Source: Pectobacterium punjabense
Lineage (GTDB): Bacteria; Pseudomonadota; Gammaproteobacteria; Enterobacterales; Enterobacteriaceae
Length of the DNA stretch: 64,000 nucleotides
NCBI RefSeq assembly: GCF_012427845.1
Contig: NZ_CP038498.1
Location: 2,914,001 to 2,978,000, forward strand
Direction of reading: 5' to 3'
Shown piece by piece: positions 8,201 through 16,558 of the stretch. The notes beneath the pieces are model-generated. The model worked only from the letters and a program-made list of their open reading frames with translations, did not search any database and was not told the DNA's origin. The position numbers and the translations under genes are program-made. Position 1 is the stretch's first letter. Every line of letters starts with the position of its first letter.

Positions 8201-9025
8201 ATGAAACGCATATTAATCACGGGGGCTACTGGTTTTGTGGGAAAGCACATACTAAATGCCTTAGAAAAAGAAGAAGTCTCGGTCCGTGTCATTTCCAGAT
8301 CGGGAGAAAATGGGCTGTTGAGCACACACTCGAACGTTGACGAAGTCATTGTCACGCACGACCTATTTAATGAAAGTGAAACTTGGTGGTGCGAAGTAGC
8401 GAAAGGCATCGATATTGTGATTCATGTGGCTTGGTACGTCGAGCCTGGAAAATATCTGAGCGCGATGGAAAATATCGATTGTCTCAAGGGCACATTGGTA
8501 ATGGCCAGAGGCTGTGCTCAAGCCGGGATTAAACGTTTCATTGGCATCGGCACATGCTTTGAATATGATGCTTCGTTCTGTATGCTATCAACGGAAACTC
8601 CACTAAAGCCCAATACGCTATATTCCGATAGTAAAGCTGCCGTGTTTTTTGCATTATCAAACTTATTACCTATTTTCAAAGTTGAATTTGCCTGGTGTAG
8701 ACTCTTCTATTTATTTGGCGAAGGCGAGAACGAGCATCGTTTTGTTCCCTATTTACGCAAGCAACTGTTAAAAGGTGAGAAAGCCCTTCTCAGCAGTGGT
8801 AATCAGATTAGAGATTTTCTGGACGTTACCATCGCCGCCAGTAAGATTATCGATACAGCTTTAGGTAGCAAAACAGGGGCTGTAAATATTTGTTCCGGTA
8901 TTCCTCTTACCATAAAGCAGCTTGCTGAGAAAATTGCCGATGAGTACAACGGAAGAAAATTGTTAAATTTCGGTGCCCGGCCCGATAATCTCATGGACCC
9001 TCCCTGCATTGTAGGGGTTCCCTAA
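8201..9025 (+). CDS. NAD-dependent sugar-nucleotide epimerase/reductase
   Basis: A 274-residue short-chain dehydrogenase with GATGFVG at residues 7-13, the YSDSK catalytic pair near residue 143 and GIGTCFEYD before it. In clusters of this type such proteins reduce the 4-keto group of a CDP-6-deoxy sugar (as in abequose, paratose or tyvelose synthesis), so a 4-ketoreductase role is likely. Other in-frame ATGs lie at 8168 and 8189, but the start at 8201 puts the Rossmann strand at the N-terminus as usual. The C-terminus is somewhat short for the family. Confidence 0.8.
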   Translation: MKRILITGATGFVGKHILNALEKEEVSVRVISRSGENGLLSTHSNVDEVIVTHDLFNESETWWCEVAKGIDIVIHVAWYVEPGKYLSAMENIDCLKGTLVMARGCAQAGIKRFIGIGTCFEYDASFCMLSTETPLKPNTLYSDSKAAVFFALSNLLPIFKVEFAWCRLFYLFGEGENEHRFVPYLRKQLLKGEKALLSSGNQIRDFLDVTIAASKIIDTALGSKTGAVNICSGIPLTIKQLAEKIADEYNGRKLLNFGARPDNLMDPPCIVGVP

Positions 9026-9043
9026 AGAATGATAGAGGCAAAC

Positions 9044-10114
9044 ATGTCTGCTGATAAAAATCTACGGGTGCTGTACGAACAACACCAATTCCCCATATTT
9101 CAAAACCGCATGTACTCCAGTGAAAGAGAGGCGCTAGAATGTCCACGTGGTGATATCCGATTGGTAGAAGACCTGCGGACTGGGCTTGTCTACAACGCCG
9201 CATTCCTGCCCGAACTTATGGCTTATGATAAAAATTACCAGAATGAGCAGGGTAACAGTGGCTCTTTCCGCCTTCATCTGCAGGAAGTTGCAAAGATCGT
9301 AAGCCGGACGCTCGGAACAGAATCCCTGGTGGAAGTCGGATGTGGCAAGGGACTATTCATTGATATATTATCGCAACATCATAACGCCGAGATCGTGGGT
9401 TTCGATCCAACTTATGAAGGCGACGACCTACGCATACAAAAACAGTATTTCAGTCATGAAACAGGAATTAGCGGAACAGGGATAATCATGCGCCATGTTC
9501 TGGAACATATCCAGAACCCTGTCGATTTTCTCATCCAAATCAAAGAAGCCAACGGTGGGAAAGGCAAAATTTATATTGAAGTTCCCTGCTTCGACTGGAT
9601 ATGCAAACAAAAAGCATGGTTCGATATTTTTTACGAACATGTCAATTACTTCCGGCTTGCCGATTTCAAACGCATATTCGGTCACATCATTGAATGTGGA
9701 CACTTGTTCAACGGTCAATATATTTATGTCGTTGCAGATCTTTGCTCCATAAATAAGCCTATTTTCGATCCTTGCGACAGACCCGCTTGGCCCGCTGATT
9801 TCCTTGAGGTGTTGAACAAATTTTCTCACCAGGGACCGTCAGACGGCATAATTTGGGGTGGGGCCTCCAAAGGAGTAATATTTTCTCTAATATGCCAGAG
9901 ATATGGTGTTGCAATAAATCAGATTATTGATATCAACCCCGCCAAACAGGGGAAATATATAGCAGCCACGGGGCTACGAGTTCATTCTCCAAATGAAGTC
10001 ATCCCTTATTTGTCAAGCGATGCGACAATTCTTGTTATGAATTCCAATTACCTCGAAGAAATAATGGAAATAACGAAAAAAAGATTTAATTACGCAATTA
10101 TTGAGGAATGTTAA
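9044..10114 (+). CDS. Sugar C-methyltransferase (SAM-dependent)
   Basis: About 356 residues in two parts. The first half is a class I methyltransferase with SAM site LVEVGCGKGLFIDIL near residue 100 and IMRHVLEHIQNPVDFL further on. The second is a Rossmann-like half (GGASKGVIFSLI, IIDINPAKQGKYI) typical of C-methyltransferases acting on keto-sugar nucleotides (Methyltransf_14 type). Together with RfbF and RfbG this suggests methylation of a ring carbon next to the 4-keto group. The cysteine-pair zinc site of TylC3-type relatives is not seen. The ATG at 9044 (GAGG five bases upstream) is preferred over 9029. Confidence 0.85.
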   Translation: MSADKNLRVLYEQHQFPIFQNRMYSSEREALECPRGDIRLVEDLRTGLVYNAAFLPELMAYDKNYQNEQGNSGSFRLHLQEVAKIVSRTLGTESLVEVGCGKGLFIDILSQHHNAEIVGFDPTYEGDDLRIQKQYFSHETGISGTGIIMRHVLEHIQNPVDFLIQIKEANGGKGKIYIEVPCFDWICKQKAWFDIFYEHVNYFRLADFKRIFGHIIECGHLFNGQYIYVVADLCSINKPIFDPCDRPAWPADFLEVLNKFSHQGPSDGIIWGGASKGVIFSLICQRYGVAINQIIDINPAKQGKYIAATGLRVHSPNEVIPYLSSDATILVMNSNYLEEIMEITKKRFNYAIIEEC

Positions 10115-10136
10115 TTTGTAACTCATAATAAAAACC

Positions 10137-10154
10137 ACCTACTATATAGTAGGT
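10137..10154. repeat. Perfect 18-bp palindrome after the methyltransferase gene
   Basis: ACCTACTATATAGTAGGT is a perfect palindrome, 23 bases after the methyltransferase stop and before the next ribosome site. No immediate U-run follows, so it may be a weak terminator, a processing hairpin or a protein-binding site. Confidence 0.6.
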
Positions 10155-10202
10155 AAACATGCTTTTTGCTCTCGAAAATAAATTTTAAAACAGGAGTCCT
10201 CT

Positions 10203-10239
10203 ATGGTGTCTATCGAAAAATTCAAGCAAGAATTGTAAT
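10203..10239 (+). pseudogene. First codons of a sugar-cassette gene truncated by an IS
   Basis: An ATG with an ideal ribosome site (AGGAG, six bases upstream) starts MVSIEKFKQE. The IS terminal repeat begins at 10234, and it ends the frame with Leu and a stop. The sequence on the far side of the IS is from another IS, not the rest of this gene, so the remainder has been deleted. It was probably the seventh gene of the sugar cassette; its product cannot be identified. Confidence 0.65.
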
Positions 10240-10250
10240 CCCTCCGGTTT

Positions 10251-11090
10251 TTAGTACCACCGCCAATGAGGGTTTCCGGCGAGTTTTTGCCTCGCATAGA
10301 TAACGGGTGGCATATCACCCAGTGAGCTATGCGGACGTTCTTCGTTATATTCTAGGCGCCAGTCTTCTGTGAGTTCGCGCACTTCAGACAACGTTCTGAA
10401 CAGATACATATCGCGTATTTCTGTTCGCAGCGTTTTGTTAAATCGCTCGATAAACCCGTTCTGCATCGGCTTTCCGGGCTGAATAAAGTCGAGTATCACA
10501 CCGTGGCCTGCTGCCCATTCGGCTAAGATGGCGGCGGTGAGCTCTGGTCCATTGTCACTTCGTATAAAAGCCAGGTAGCCTCGTTCTGCGCTTAATCGCT
10601 CCAGAATGCGCACAACACGATGAGCCGGTATATTCAAATCAACCTCGATGGCCAGCGCTTCCCGATTAAAGTCATCAACGACGTTAAATAATCTGAATCG
10701 CCGCCCGTCGTTCAAGGCATCACTCATAAAATCAACTGACCAACAGTGGTTCATTTTATGCGGAATAACCAACGGTTGTGGATGCCTGTTAGGTAAGCGT
10801 TTTTTCCCTCTGCGTCGAAGATTGAGTTTTAACAGACGATAGATCCGGTAAACCCGTTTTGCATTCCACCGTAATCCTGCCTGGCGTAACTTATTGAACA
10901 TCAGTCCAAAGCCATAGGCCGGATGCTGATGCGCCAATTTTTGTAGTGCCTTGACCACCGGCAGATCCCGTGTCGTGTTCGGGCGGTAATGCAGCAGACT
11001 TCGACTAATACCGATAATGCGGCACCCGCGTCGCTCACTGGCCTGATGTTCCGTCATGACATAACGCACCAGATCACGCTTTTTAGGCAC
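10251..11090 (-). CDS. IS3-family transposase OrfB
   Basis: A 279-residue DDE integrase-type catalytic part. The acidic triad is visible as SVDFMSD, RSDNGPE and FIERFNK, preceded by the HPAYGFGLMFNKL segment. It is expressed as a fusion with OrfA after a -1 frameshift; the GTG at 11090 is not necessarily used. The C-terminus SLGDMPPVIYARQ is complete. No inactivating mutation was seen. Confidence 0.92.
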   Translation of the reverse strand: MPKKRDLVRYVMTEHQASERRGCRIIGISRSLLHYRPNTTRDLPVVKALQKLAHQHPAYGFGLMFNKLRQAGLRWNAKRVYRIYRLLKLNLRRRGKKRLPNRHPQPLVIPHKMNHCWSVDFMSDALNDGRRFRLFNVVDDFNREALAIEVDLNIPAHRVVRILERLSAERGYLAFIRSDNGPELTAAILAEWAAGHGVILDFIQPGKPMQNGFIERFNKTLRTEIRDMYLFRTLSEVRELTEDWRLEYNEERPHSSLGDMPPVIYARQKLAGNPHWRWY

Positions 11091-11092
11091 CG

Positions 11093-11359
11093 CTAAAGTT
11101 TTTTTGCTACAACATCCTTAAGAATTTCATGATCTAAGCTGAGGGATGCGTACATCTGCTTTAATCGGCGATTCTCTTCTTCCAGCTCTTTCATTCGCTT
11201 AATATCGGAGGACACCATGCCGCCGTATTTGGCTTTCCAATTGTAATAGCTGGCTTTCGACACACCGTTTTCACGGCAAACATCCTTCACGTGTCGACCC
11301 CCTTCAACCTCTTTCTGAACCCGCAGGATCTGAGTTTCAGTGAAACGCGCTTTCTTCAT
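11093..11359 (-). CDS. IS3-family transposase OrfA
   Basis: An 88-residue helix-turn-helix protein (FTETQILRVQKEVEGG, then VCRENGVSKASYYNWKAKYGG) with a leucine-rich coiled coil. Near its end the frame runs GCA AAA AAA CTT TAG. Slipping back one base gives ACT TTA GCG GTG CCT, which runs straight into OrfB, so the A7 run at 11099-11105 is a programmed -1 frameshift site. Confidence 0.92.
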   Translation of the reverse strand: MKKARFTETQILRVQKEVEGGRHVKDVCRENGVSKASYYNWKAKYGGMVSSDIKRMKELEEENRRLKQMYASLSLDHEILKDVVAKKL

Positions 11360-11434
11360 GATAAGCCTCCGTTGGTTGTATTTTAACCAGATAACTCTAT
11401 CAAGCGGTAAGACTAAATTCAGGGGGGGACTACA

Positions 11435-11616
11435 AGTTCACGAGCAGCAGTAGCGATTCCAATACGCTCAGCCAGTTTAAGGGCTTCATCGCGAAATTCG
11501 GGCATGTACTGTTTACGGGGCGCTTTACTGGTTGGTACTGGTTTTGTCATGAGTAATCACCTTTGGTTGAGAGTTTACTCACTTAGTCGCGTGTCCACTA
11601 TTGCTGGGTAGGATCA
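11435..11616 (-). mobile_element. End fragment of a second IS3-family element
   Basis: The right edge reads, on the minus strand, TGATCCTACCCAGCAATAGT. This matches the opposite end of the element at 63629 (TGATCCTACCCACGTAATGT). Inside, from the ATG at 11550, the minus strand encodes MTKPVPTSKAPRKQYMP followed by a segment containing LAERIGIATAAREL, the start of an IS3-group OrfA. It is cut at 11434 by the preceding IS. Confidence 0.8.
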
Positions 11617-11758
11617 CACACTTACAGTTCTCCAAGCGGATCATGTGCCATTCTCCTATAAGGATACTCAGAAGAACGACACTTCATTTTTTAACTATCC
11701 GATGTGTAATATCATTCAGCTATTATATTATTTCGATAACGTTCATAATCAGTAAATT

Positions 11759-14700
11759 TTATTTAGGTAGCCAAGCTTTCATCCAATCAATCAATCCATC
11801 ACCTTCCAGCATCCAATCTTTATATACGGCATCACGTAGTTTATCGCCCATCCTTTGAGTTTCATCAATGTCATCTAAATGCATTTGTATTGCCGCCATC
11901 CAATCTTTGAATCTATTATTAACCAGAGTAACAGGCAGACCACATCGATAAGGTTCAATATTGGTACAAATAATGGGAACACCACAAGAGCCTAATTCAA
12001 GCAACCGTAAATTGCTCTTACACTCATTGAACTTATTTATTTCCAACGGTACCAAGGCCATATCTAAATTTAAATCAGCCATCTTACGTGGATAATATTC
12101 GATAGGCACTCCTACATGAAATTCACATTTAATGTTCTCGGGTTTCATTCCCATAAAGACCCAGTCAACTTCGTTTTCCAAAGCTTTAATTATAGGACGA
12201 AGAATATCAAGGTCGCCCGCATGACTGCTTCCCCCAGCCCAGCCAATTCGGATTTTCTTGCTTACACGGCGCTGGCTCTGTAGATTTTTCCACCATTCAG
12301 GGTTTAACCGGTTTGCTGCAACACGCACATCCTGATGATATTTATTTAGCTCATCTGCAAGTGGTTGGGTTGAAGCGACAACCCAATCAGCGGCTTCAAT
12401 ACAACGCCGAACACCGGACATCACACGCTGAGAAAAATCCTTACGGTGTATTGATTTAATAGGAATGCTAGACAATAAATCATCGTACTCAACAACAATT
12501 TTTGTATTGGTATACTTTCTATATTGCTGCATTTTTTCCGACATCATCTGAGTTGTCGCACGTTGAATAATAATAGAATCAGGGTTCAAGCGCTCTAAAT
12601 CCACCAGACCAGGATTGATATCTTTTAATCCTCCTTCTATTAGCATTTCTCGTTCCATAGATTGAAACGGGTGAATTATACGATAATATCCACAACCAAA
12701 TCTGTCACCATGAACCCCAAGTACGATCGGTAGAGGACGCCCCGGCAGAGCACTTTGGCAACGTGCCATTTCCTGTGTTAACGCAAAACCTGGCGCACAT
12801 TTATCGTATGCTGGATGGTAGCATGGGTCGTTGGCTAACTGCGGTAACCAGCGAGCATAGAGTGCATCGATATCTGCAGGTTGTGGTAATGAAGGTAAAT
12901 TAAAATGCTGCTGCAACAGGCGTGATGCTCCCCCCAAATGAATCAGCGTGGCATCCGGTGTCCAGACAACCAGATAGCCTTTCCGTCGAGCCTTCAACGC
13001 CAGATCAACATCACCGAAATAAATGGGATATTGTCGTTCATCGAAACCACCGAGATCCATAAAAACATCACGTCGCAACATCATACAAGCTGCGCTCACC
13101 GCACTAACATTATGCGCTGTACGTAAGCGATTCATATATCCTTTTAATTCTGCTGCTTTTCCTTGAAACGCAATGCCTGCAGTATCGTTCATTCCCAGTA
13201 CGATACCACCATGCTGTATACGACCATCTTCAAACACTAGTTTTGCACCAACAACGCCGACTTCTGCCCGCAATGCATGATTTAGCATAGCATTCAACCA
13301 GTCTCCATTAGTAATTTCCGTATCATTGTTGAGGAAAAGTAATACATCTCCCTTTGCTCGTTCCGCAGCAAAATTATTAATAGCAGAGAAATTGAATGGA
13401 TGTGGCCATGATAAGACCCGAATTTGCGTCAACCCCATTGCAGTGAGTTGGCTAAGATACTGGCAAGCGTTCGGATCTGTCGACTGATTATCTACAATTA
13501 ATAGCTCATAATTCGTGTATTGGGTCTGCGCCATCAGCGTTTCAATACAGCGACTGATTATCGAAAAATGGTCTCGGGTAGGAATAATGATGGAAACAAG
13601 GGGATTGCTCATATGTTGATACTGAATACTGCACGTTCCCTCCTCATTATCGGTAGATACTTTTGCATCAACATTGCACCGAACAAGATGCCGCTGAATA
13701 ATATGTGGGTAGTCACTCATTACTTGGGTATTACGGAACCAATCAAAAAGTGCTTGTTTTGCAAAAACCAATACCTCAGGAATATGCCCTAACGCCTGTG
13801 GCCCCTCCTGCTCAATAAGTTGCCAAACCACATCATACAATTCAAGGTCGCCAGCGAGAGAAGGAATAACTCCCTGTGAGCGCACGGATGACACATCAAG
13901 AGCTAAGTTACACCCAATATATGGATAACTACGCAACATATCGATATTGCACTCAGGCTTCAGCATCGGGTTATCCGCTTCACCATCTTTAATGATGGCT
14001 TCATCAAAATAAAATGCACGTGCCGAAGGAAAGCGTAATCGATGTTCTGCCAATAGTAATAATGCATGTGGAAGTAAGCAATCACCTGCCGACAAAACCA
14101 ATAAGAACGAAGACGACGTTTGTTCAATAACCAAATTCAGCGGGCTACTAGTGCAAAAATTGGCAGATAACCAGCAAGTATTATCTGAGGTAGGGCTGTG
14201 CACTTCAGCGTTGTCAGTCAGTACATAAACTTCGCTGGCTGCATAATACTGCTCCCGCACACTAGCTAATGATGCCAATATTGATGGTTCATCACTCCCT
14301 TGGGCCATGATAGCAACCCCTATATTACCGATTTCGGGGTAAGCCTGAATGAATGCCTGTAATAGGTCACGACGCGCAGGGGTAATAAGGCGTTCATTCA
14401 ACCATTGATCAACAGAGTAAAAAGGTTTGGTTTTATCGCGTAATGTCAGGTTATGAAGTGAAAGCCTCTGCAATTCTTGATCGGTTATCGTTTTTAGAAC
14501 AGGAGCAGGTAATAATTTCAGTACCTCATCCAACATATAAGGGAAGCACCAATATTGATTGTAATAAGTAATTCTTTGCTTCGTATATTCAACCGCATCC
14601 TGATAGCCATCGATAATATCGTCTGCCAATTCTTTAGCTGAAAACACCTTCCCAGCCGTCTCTTCACGAAACACGTTGCCTTCAACCAATTCAGTACAGA

Positions 14701-15442
14701 TATAACCAATAAACTCACTATCACGATACAAATAGACAGGAATGCCTGAGCACAGCACATATTGTGCAATGCGCCCGTTGGTAAGAACAGCATCATAGCC
14801 TTGCAGATTATTGCTCTGGAGCCACTGCTCTCGACTAATAATATCGCAGCTAACAGAATATGGCAGCAACTCATCAGATAATGAACTCAGGCTCGGAGCC
14901 CAGACATCAACGATGACAAGTAATTTTTCAAGGTTGGATCTTGCTACAGGTAATGCATACTCATGATATTTTTTAGCAACAGGGTTGGAAAATATCTGAA
15001 TAACTGATGGTTCAAGGCCACTATCACACAAAAAGTTGCTGAGCCGCGGCAACGTAACTAGAGATTTATCTGCCAGGCGGTTTTCCAGCTTAATATCAGC
15101 CGGCATAGTTTCTAGACGCTGCAATGACTGGTGATCAAAAATAATGTTTGTCGTTATACCACCGTTTAACATTCGATTCAGCAAACTGGCGTTTAGCGAT
15201 GTGCTCTGTATCCAGAGGAGTTCGTAATTTTCACTAAAATCGTGTTCCACACTATCGGTGACAAACAGCGAATCCTCCGTATACCTTTGTTCAATAAAGT
15301 TTTTTATTGTATTGCCATACTGATGGCAGTATACATCGACACGCCACCCTCTATCGATAAACGCGCCGATAAGATCAAGCATTGCTAATGTTTCATCTTG
15401 GTAATCGGTAAGCTGAAGTGTGCTGATGAAAACGCGTGACAT
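11759..15442 (-). CDS. Large multi-domain glycosyltransferase, probable flagellin glycosyltransferase
   Basis: A 1227-residue cytoplasmic protein. Residues about 1-340 look like a GT4-type half. About 370-600 is a degenerate GT2-like part (FYFDEAIIKDG, LKPECNIDML). About 612-860 is a full GT2 domain with SIIIPTRD, the DXD-like LFLNNDTE near 705 and GFDERQYPIYFGDVDLALKA near 800. The C-terminus (about 1060-1227) is GT4-like, with GWAGGSSHAGD and LRLLELGSCGVPII. It follows fliC in the same direction, beyond the fliC terminator. That position is typical of flagellin glycosyltransferases, so flagellin is the likely acceptor (inference); a lipopolysaccharide role is the alternative. The start ATG has AGAAGG seven bases upstream. 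Confidence 0.8.
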   Translation of the reverse strand: MSRVFISTLQLTDYQDETLAMLDLIGAFIDRGWRVDVYCHQYGNTIKNFIEQRYTEDSLFVTDSVEHDFSENYELLWIQSTSLNASLLNRMLNGGITTNIIFDHQSLQRLETMPADIKLENRLADKSLVTLPRLSNFLCDSGLEPSVIQIFSNPVAKKYHEYALPVARSNLEKLLVIVDVWAPSLSSLSDELLPYSVSCDIISREQWLQSNNLQGYDAVLTNGRIAQYVLCSGIPVYLYRDSEFIGYICTELVEGNVFREETAGKVFSAKELADDIIDGYQDAVEYTKQRITYYNQYWCFPYMLDEVLKLLPAPVLKTITDQELQRLSLHNLTLRDKTKPFYSVDQWLNERLITPARRDLLQAFIQAYPEIGNIGVAIMAQGSDEPSILASLASVREQYYAASEVYVLTDNAEVHSPTSDNTCWLSANFCTSSPLNLVIEQTSSSFLLVLSAGDCLLPHALLLLAEHRLRFPSARAFYFDEAIIKDGEADNPMLKPECNIDMLRSYPYIGCNLALDVSSVRSQGVIPSLAGDLELYDVVWQLIEQEGPQALGHIPEVLVFAKQALFDWFRNTQVMSDYPHIIQRHLVRCNVDAKVSTDNEEGTCSIQYQHMSNPLVSIIIPTRDHFSIISRCIETLMAQTQYTNYELLIVDNQSTDPNACQYLSQLTAMGLTQIRVLSWPHPFNFSAINNFAAERAKGDVLLFLNNDTEITNGDWLNAMLNHALRAEVGVVGAKLVFEDGRIQHGGIVLGMNDTAGIAFQGKAAELKGYMNRLRTAHNVSAVSAACMMLRRDVFMDLGGFDERQYPIYFGDVDLALKARRKGYLVVWTPDATLIHLGGASRLLQQHFNLPSLPQPADIDALYARWLPQLANDPCYHPAYDKCAPGFALTQEMARCQSALPGRPLPIVLGVHGDRFGCGYYRIIHPFQSMEREMLIEGGLKDINPGLVDLERLNPDSIIIQRATTQMMSEKMQQYRKYTNTKIVVEYDDLLSSIPIKSIHRKDFSQRVMSGVRRCIEAADWVVASTQPLADELNKYHQDVRVAANRLNPEWWKNLQSQRRVSKKIRIGWAGGSSHAGDLDILRPIIKALENEVDWVFMGMKPENIKCEFHVGVPIEYYPRKMADLNLDMALVPLEINKFNECKSNLRLLELGSCGVPIICTNIEPYRCGLPVTLVNNRFKDWMAAIQMHLDDIDETQRMGDKLRDAVYKDWMLEGDGLIDWMKAWLPK

Positions 15443-15449
15443 AAAAATA

Positions 15450-15463
15450 CCTTCTGCAGAAGG
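15450..15463. promoter_or_regulatory. Palindrome covering the ribosome site of the glycosyltransferase
   Basis: CCTTCTGCAGAAGG is a perfect 14-bp palindrome. On the minus strand its right arm, AGAAGG, is the ribosome site of the glycosyltransferase (ATG seven bases further). Folding would hide that site, which suggests weak or regulated translation. Confidence 0.5.
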
Positions 15464-15548
15464 GAATAGAAAAATTCTACTATAATAATAAGGAAGGAAT
15501 GTATTTATCTATCAATAAACTAACTAATAACGGCCTTATTTGGAACAT

Positions 15549-15573
15549 AAAAAACCCAGCACATAGCTGGGCT
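15549..15573 (-). terminator. fliC terminator
   Basis: On the minus strand CCCAGC-TATGT-GCTGGG is followed by six T, about 27 bases after the fliC stop. It separates fliC from the glycosyltransferase. Confidence 0.85.
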
Positions 15574-15599
15574 TATAGAACACATTGTTTTGCTTACAA

Positions 15600-16487
15600 T
15601 TAACGCAGTAAAGACAGCACAGTCTGAGGAACCTGATTCGCCTGAGATAGGACGGAAGTACCGGCTTGTTGCAAAATGTTTGCTTTGCTCATATTAGACA
15701 CCTCAACGGCATAATCAGCATCCTGAATTCGACCACGAGCGTTAGACAGGTTGTTGATAGTGTTGTTCACGTTGGTGATTGTAGATTCAAAACGGTTTTG
15801 GATCGCACCCAAATTACTACGCGCAGTATCTACCGCTTTCAAAGCAGTATCTACAGCATCAACGATTTTCTGTGCCAAACCACCAGAACCACCAATACCA
15901 GTTACAGCAGTACCTGCAGCAGTTCCGCTAATCGCACCAACGGCAGATGCTACACCAGAAGACAGACCACCGCTAGTCTTAGCGTTAACCAGTGCACCGG
16001 AGGTGATAGTGATAACTTCGTCGGCACCGCTGTTTGCACCTACCTGAATGTTGATACCACCGCTCGCAGAACCATCCAGCAATTTTGTGCCGTTGAAGGA
16101 AGCTGAATTAGCAGTACGGTCGATTTCATCCAAACGTTGCTTCATTTCAGTGTAAATTGAACCACTGTCAGTAGTACCGTTGGTATCGTTTGCGACCTGA
16201 ACAGCCAGCTCACGCACACGCTGTAAGTTGTTGTTGATTTCGTTCAGGTTGCCTTCAGCGGTTTGCGTCAGAGAGATACCGTCATTCGCATTACGAGCAG
16301 CCTGAGTCAAACCTTTAACCTGAGCGGTCATACGGTTAGCAATCGCTTGACCAGCAGCATCATCTTTTGCGCTGTTGATACGCAGACCAGAAGACAAACG
16401 CTCAATAGCGGTGCCCAGAGAAGATTGTGATTTGTTCAGGTTGTTCTGGGTAACCAGAGACATGATGTTGGTATTGATAGATGCCAT
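15600..16487 (-). CDS. fliC: Flagellin FliC
   Basis: A 295-residue filament subunit, short compared with E. coli (about 498) because the surface domains D2/D3 are nearly absent. The N-terminal D0/D1 part starts [20 protein letters not shown] and contains [18 protein letters not shown] (the flg22 region). The C-terminal part ends [10 protein letters not shown]. The middle (about 140-215) is rich in Gly, Ala, Ser and Thr and gives many possible O-glycosylation sites. Strong AAGGA ribosome site; sigma-28 promoter at 16559-16585; own terminator, so monocistronic. Exported by the flagellar type III system with FliS as chaperone. Confidence 0.98.
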   Translation of the reverse strand: MASINTNIMSLVTQNNLNKSQSSLGTAIERLSSGLRINSAKDDAAGQAIANRMTAQVKGLTQAARNANDGISLTQTAEGNLNEINNNLQRVRELAVQVANDTNGTTDSGSIYTEMKQRLDEIDRTANSASFNGTKLLDGSASGGINIQVGANSGADEVITITSGALVNAKTSGGLSSGVASAVGAISGTAAGTAVTGIGGSGGLAQKIVDAVDTALKAVDTARSNLGAIQNRFESTITNVNNTINNLSNARGRIQDADYAVEVSNMSKANILQQAGTSVLSQANQVPQTVLSLLR

Positions 16488-16558
16488 GATAAGCGTTCCT
16501 TAATCAATGAGATGTAAGTTTCGGGTTAGACCCACGGGTTCATCCCCGTCGCTAACAT

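Larger units (their letters stand above)
10234..11434 (-). mobile_element. Near-complete IS3-family element
   Basis: A 1201-bp element with terminal repeats TGTAATCCCTCCGG (left) and, on the other strand, TGTAGTCCCCCCCTG (right). It carries orfA and orfB with a slippery A7 site between them. The three bases outside each end (AAT and AGT) do not match, so no target duplication is left. It sits between the truncated sugar gene and a piece of another IS. Confidence 0.85.

Noticed and set aside
15481..15515. Possible sigma-70 promoter for the glycosyltransferase (TTGATA with TATTAT)
   Set aside because: The spacer is 19 bases or more; too weak to call in AT-rich sequence.
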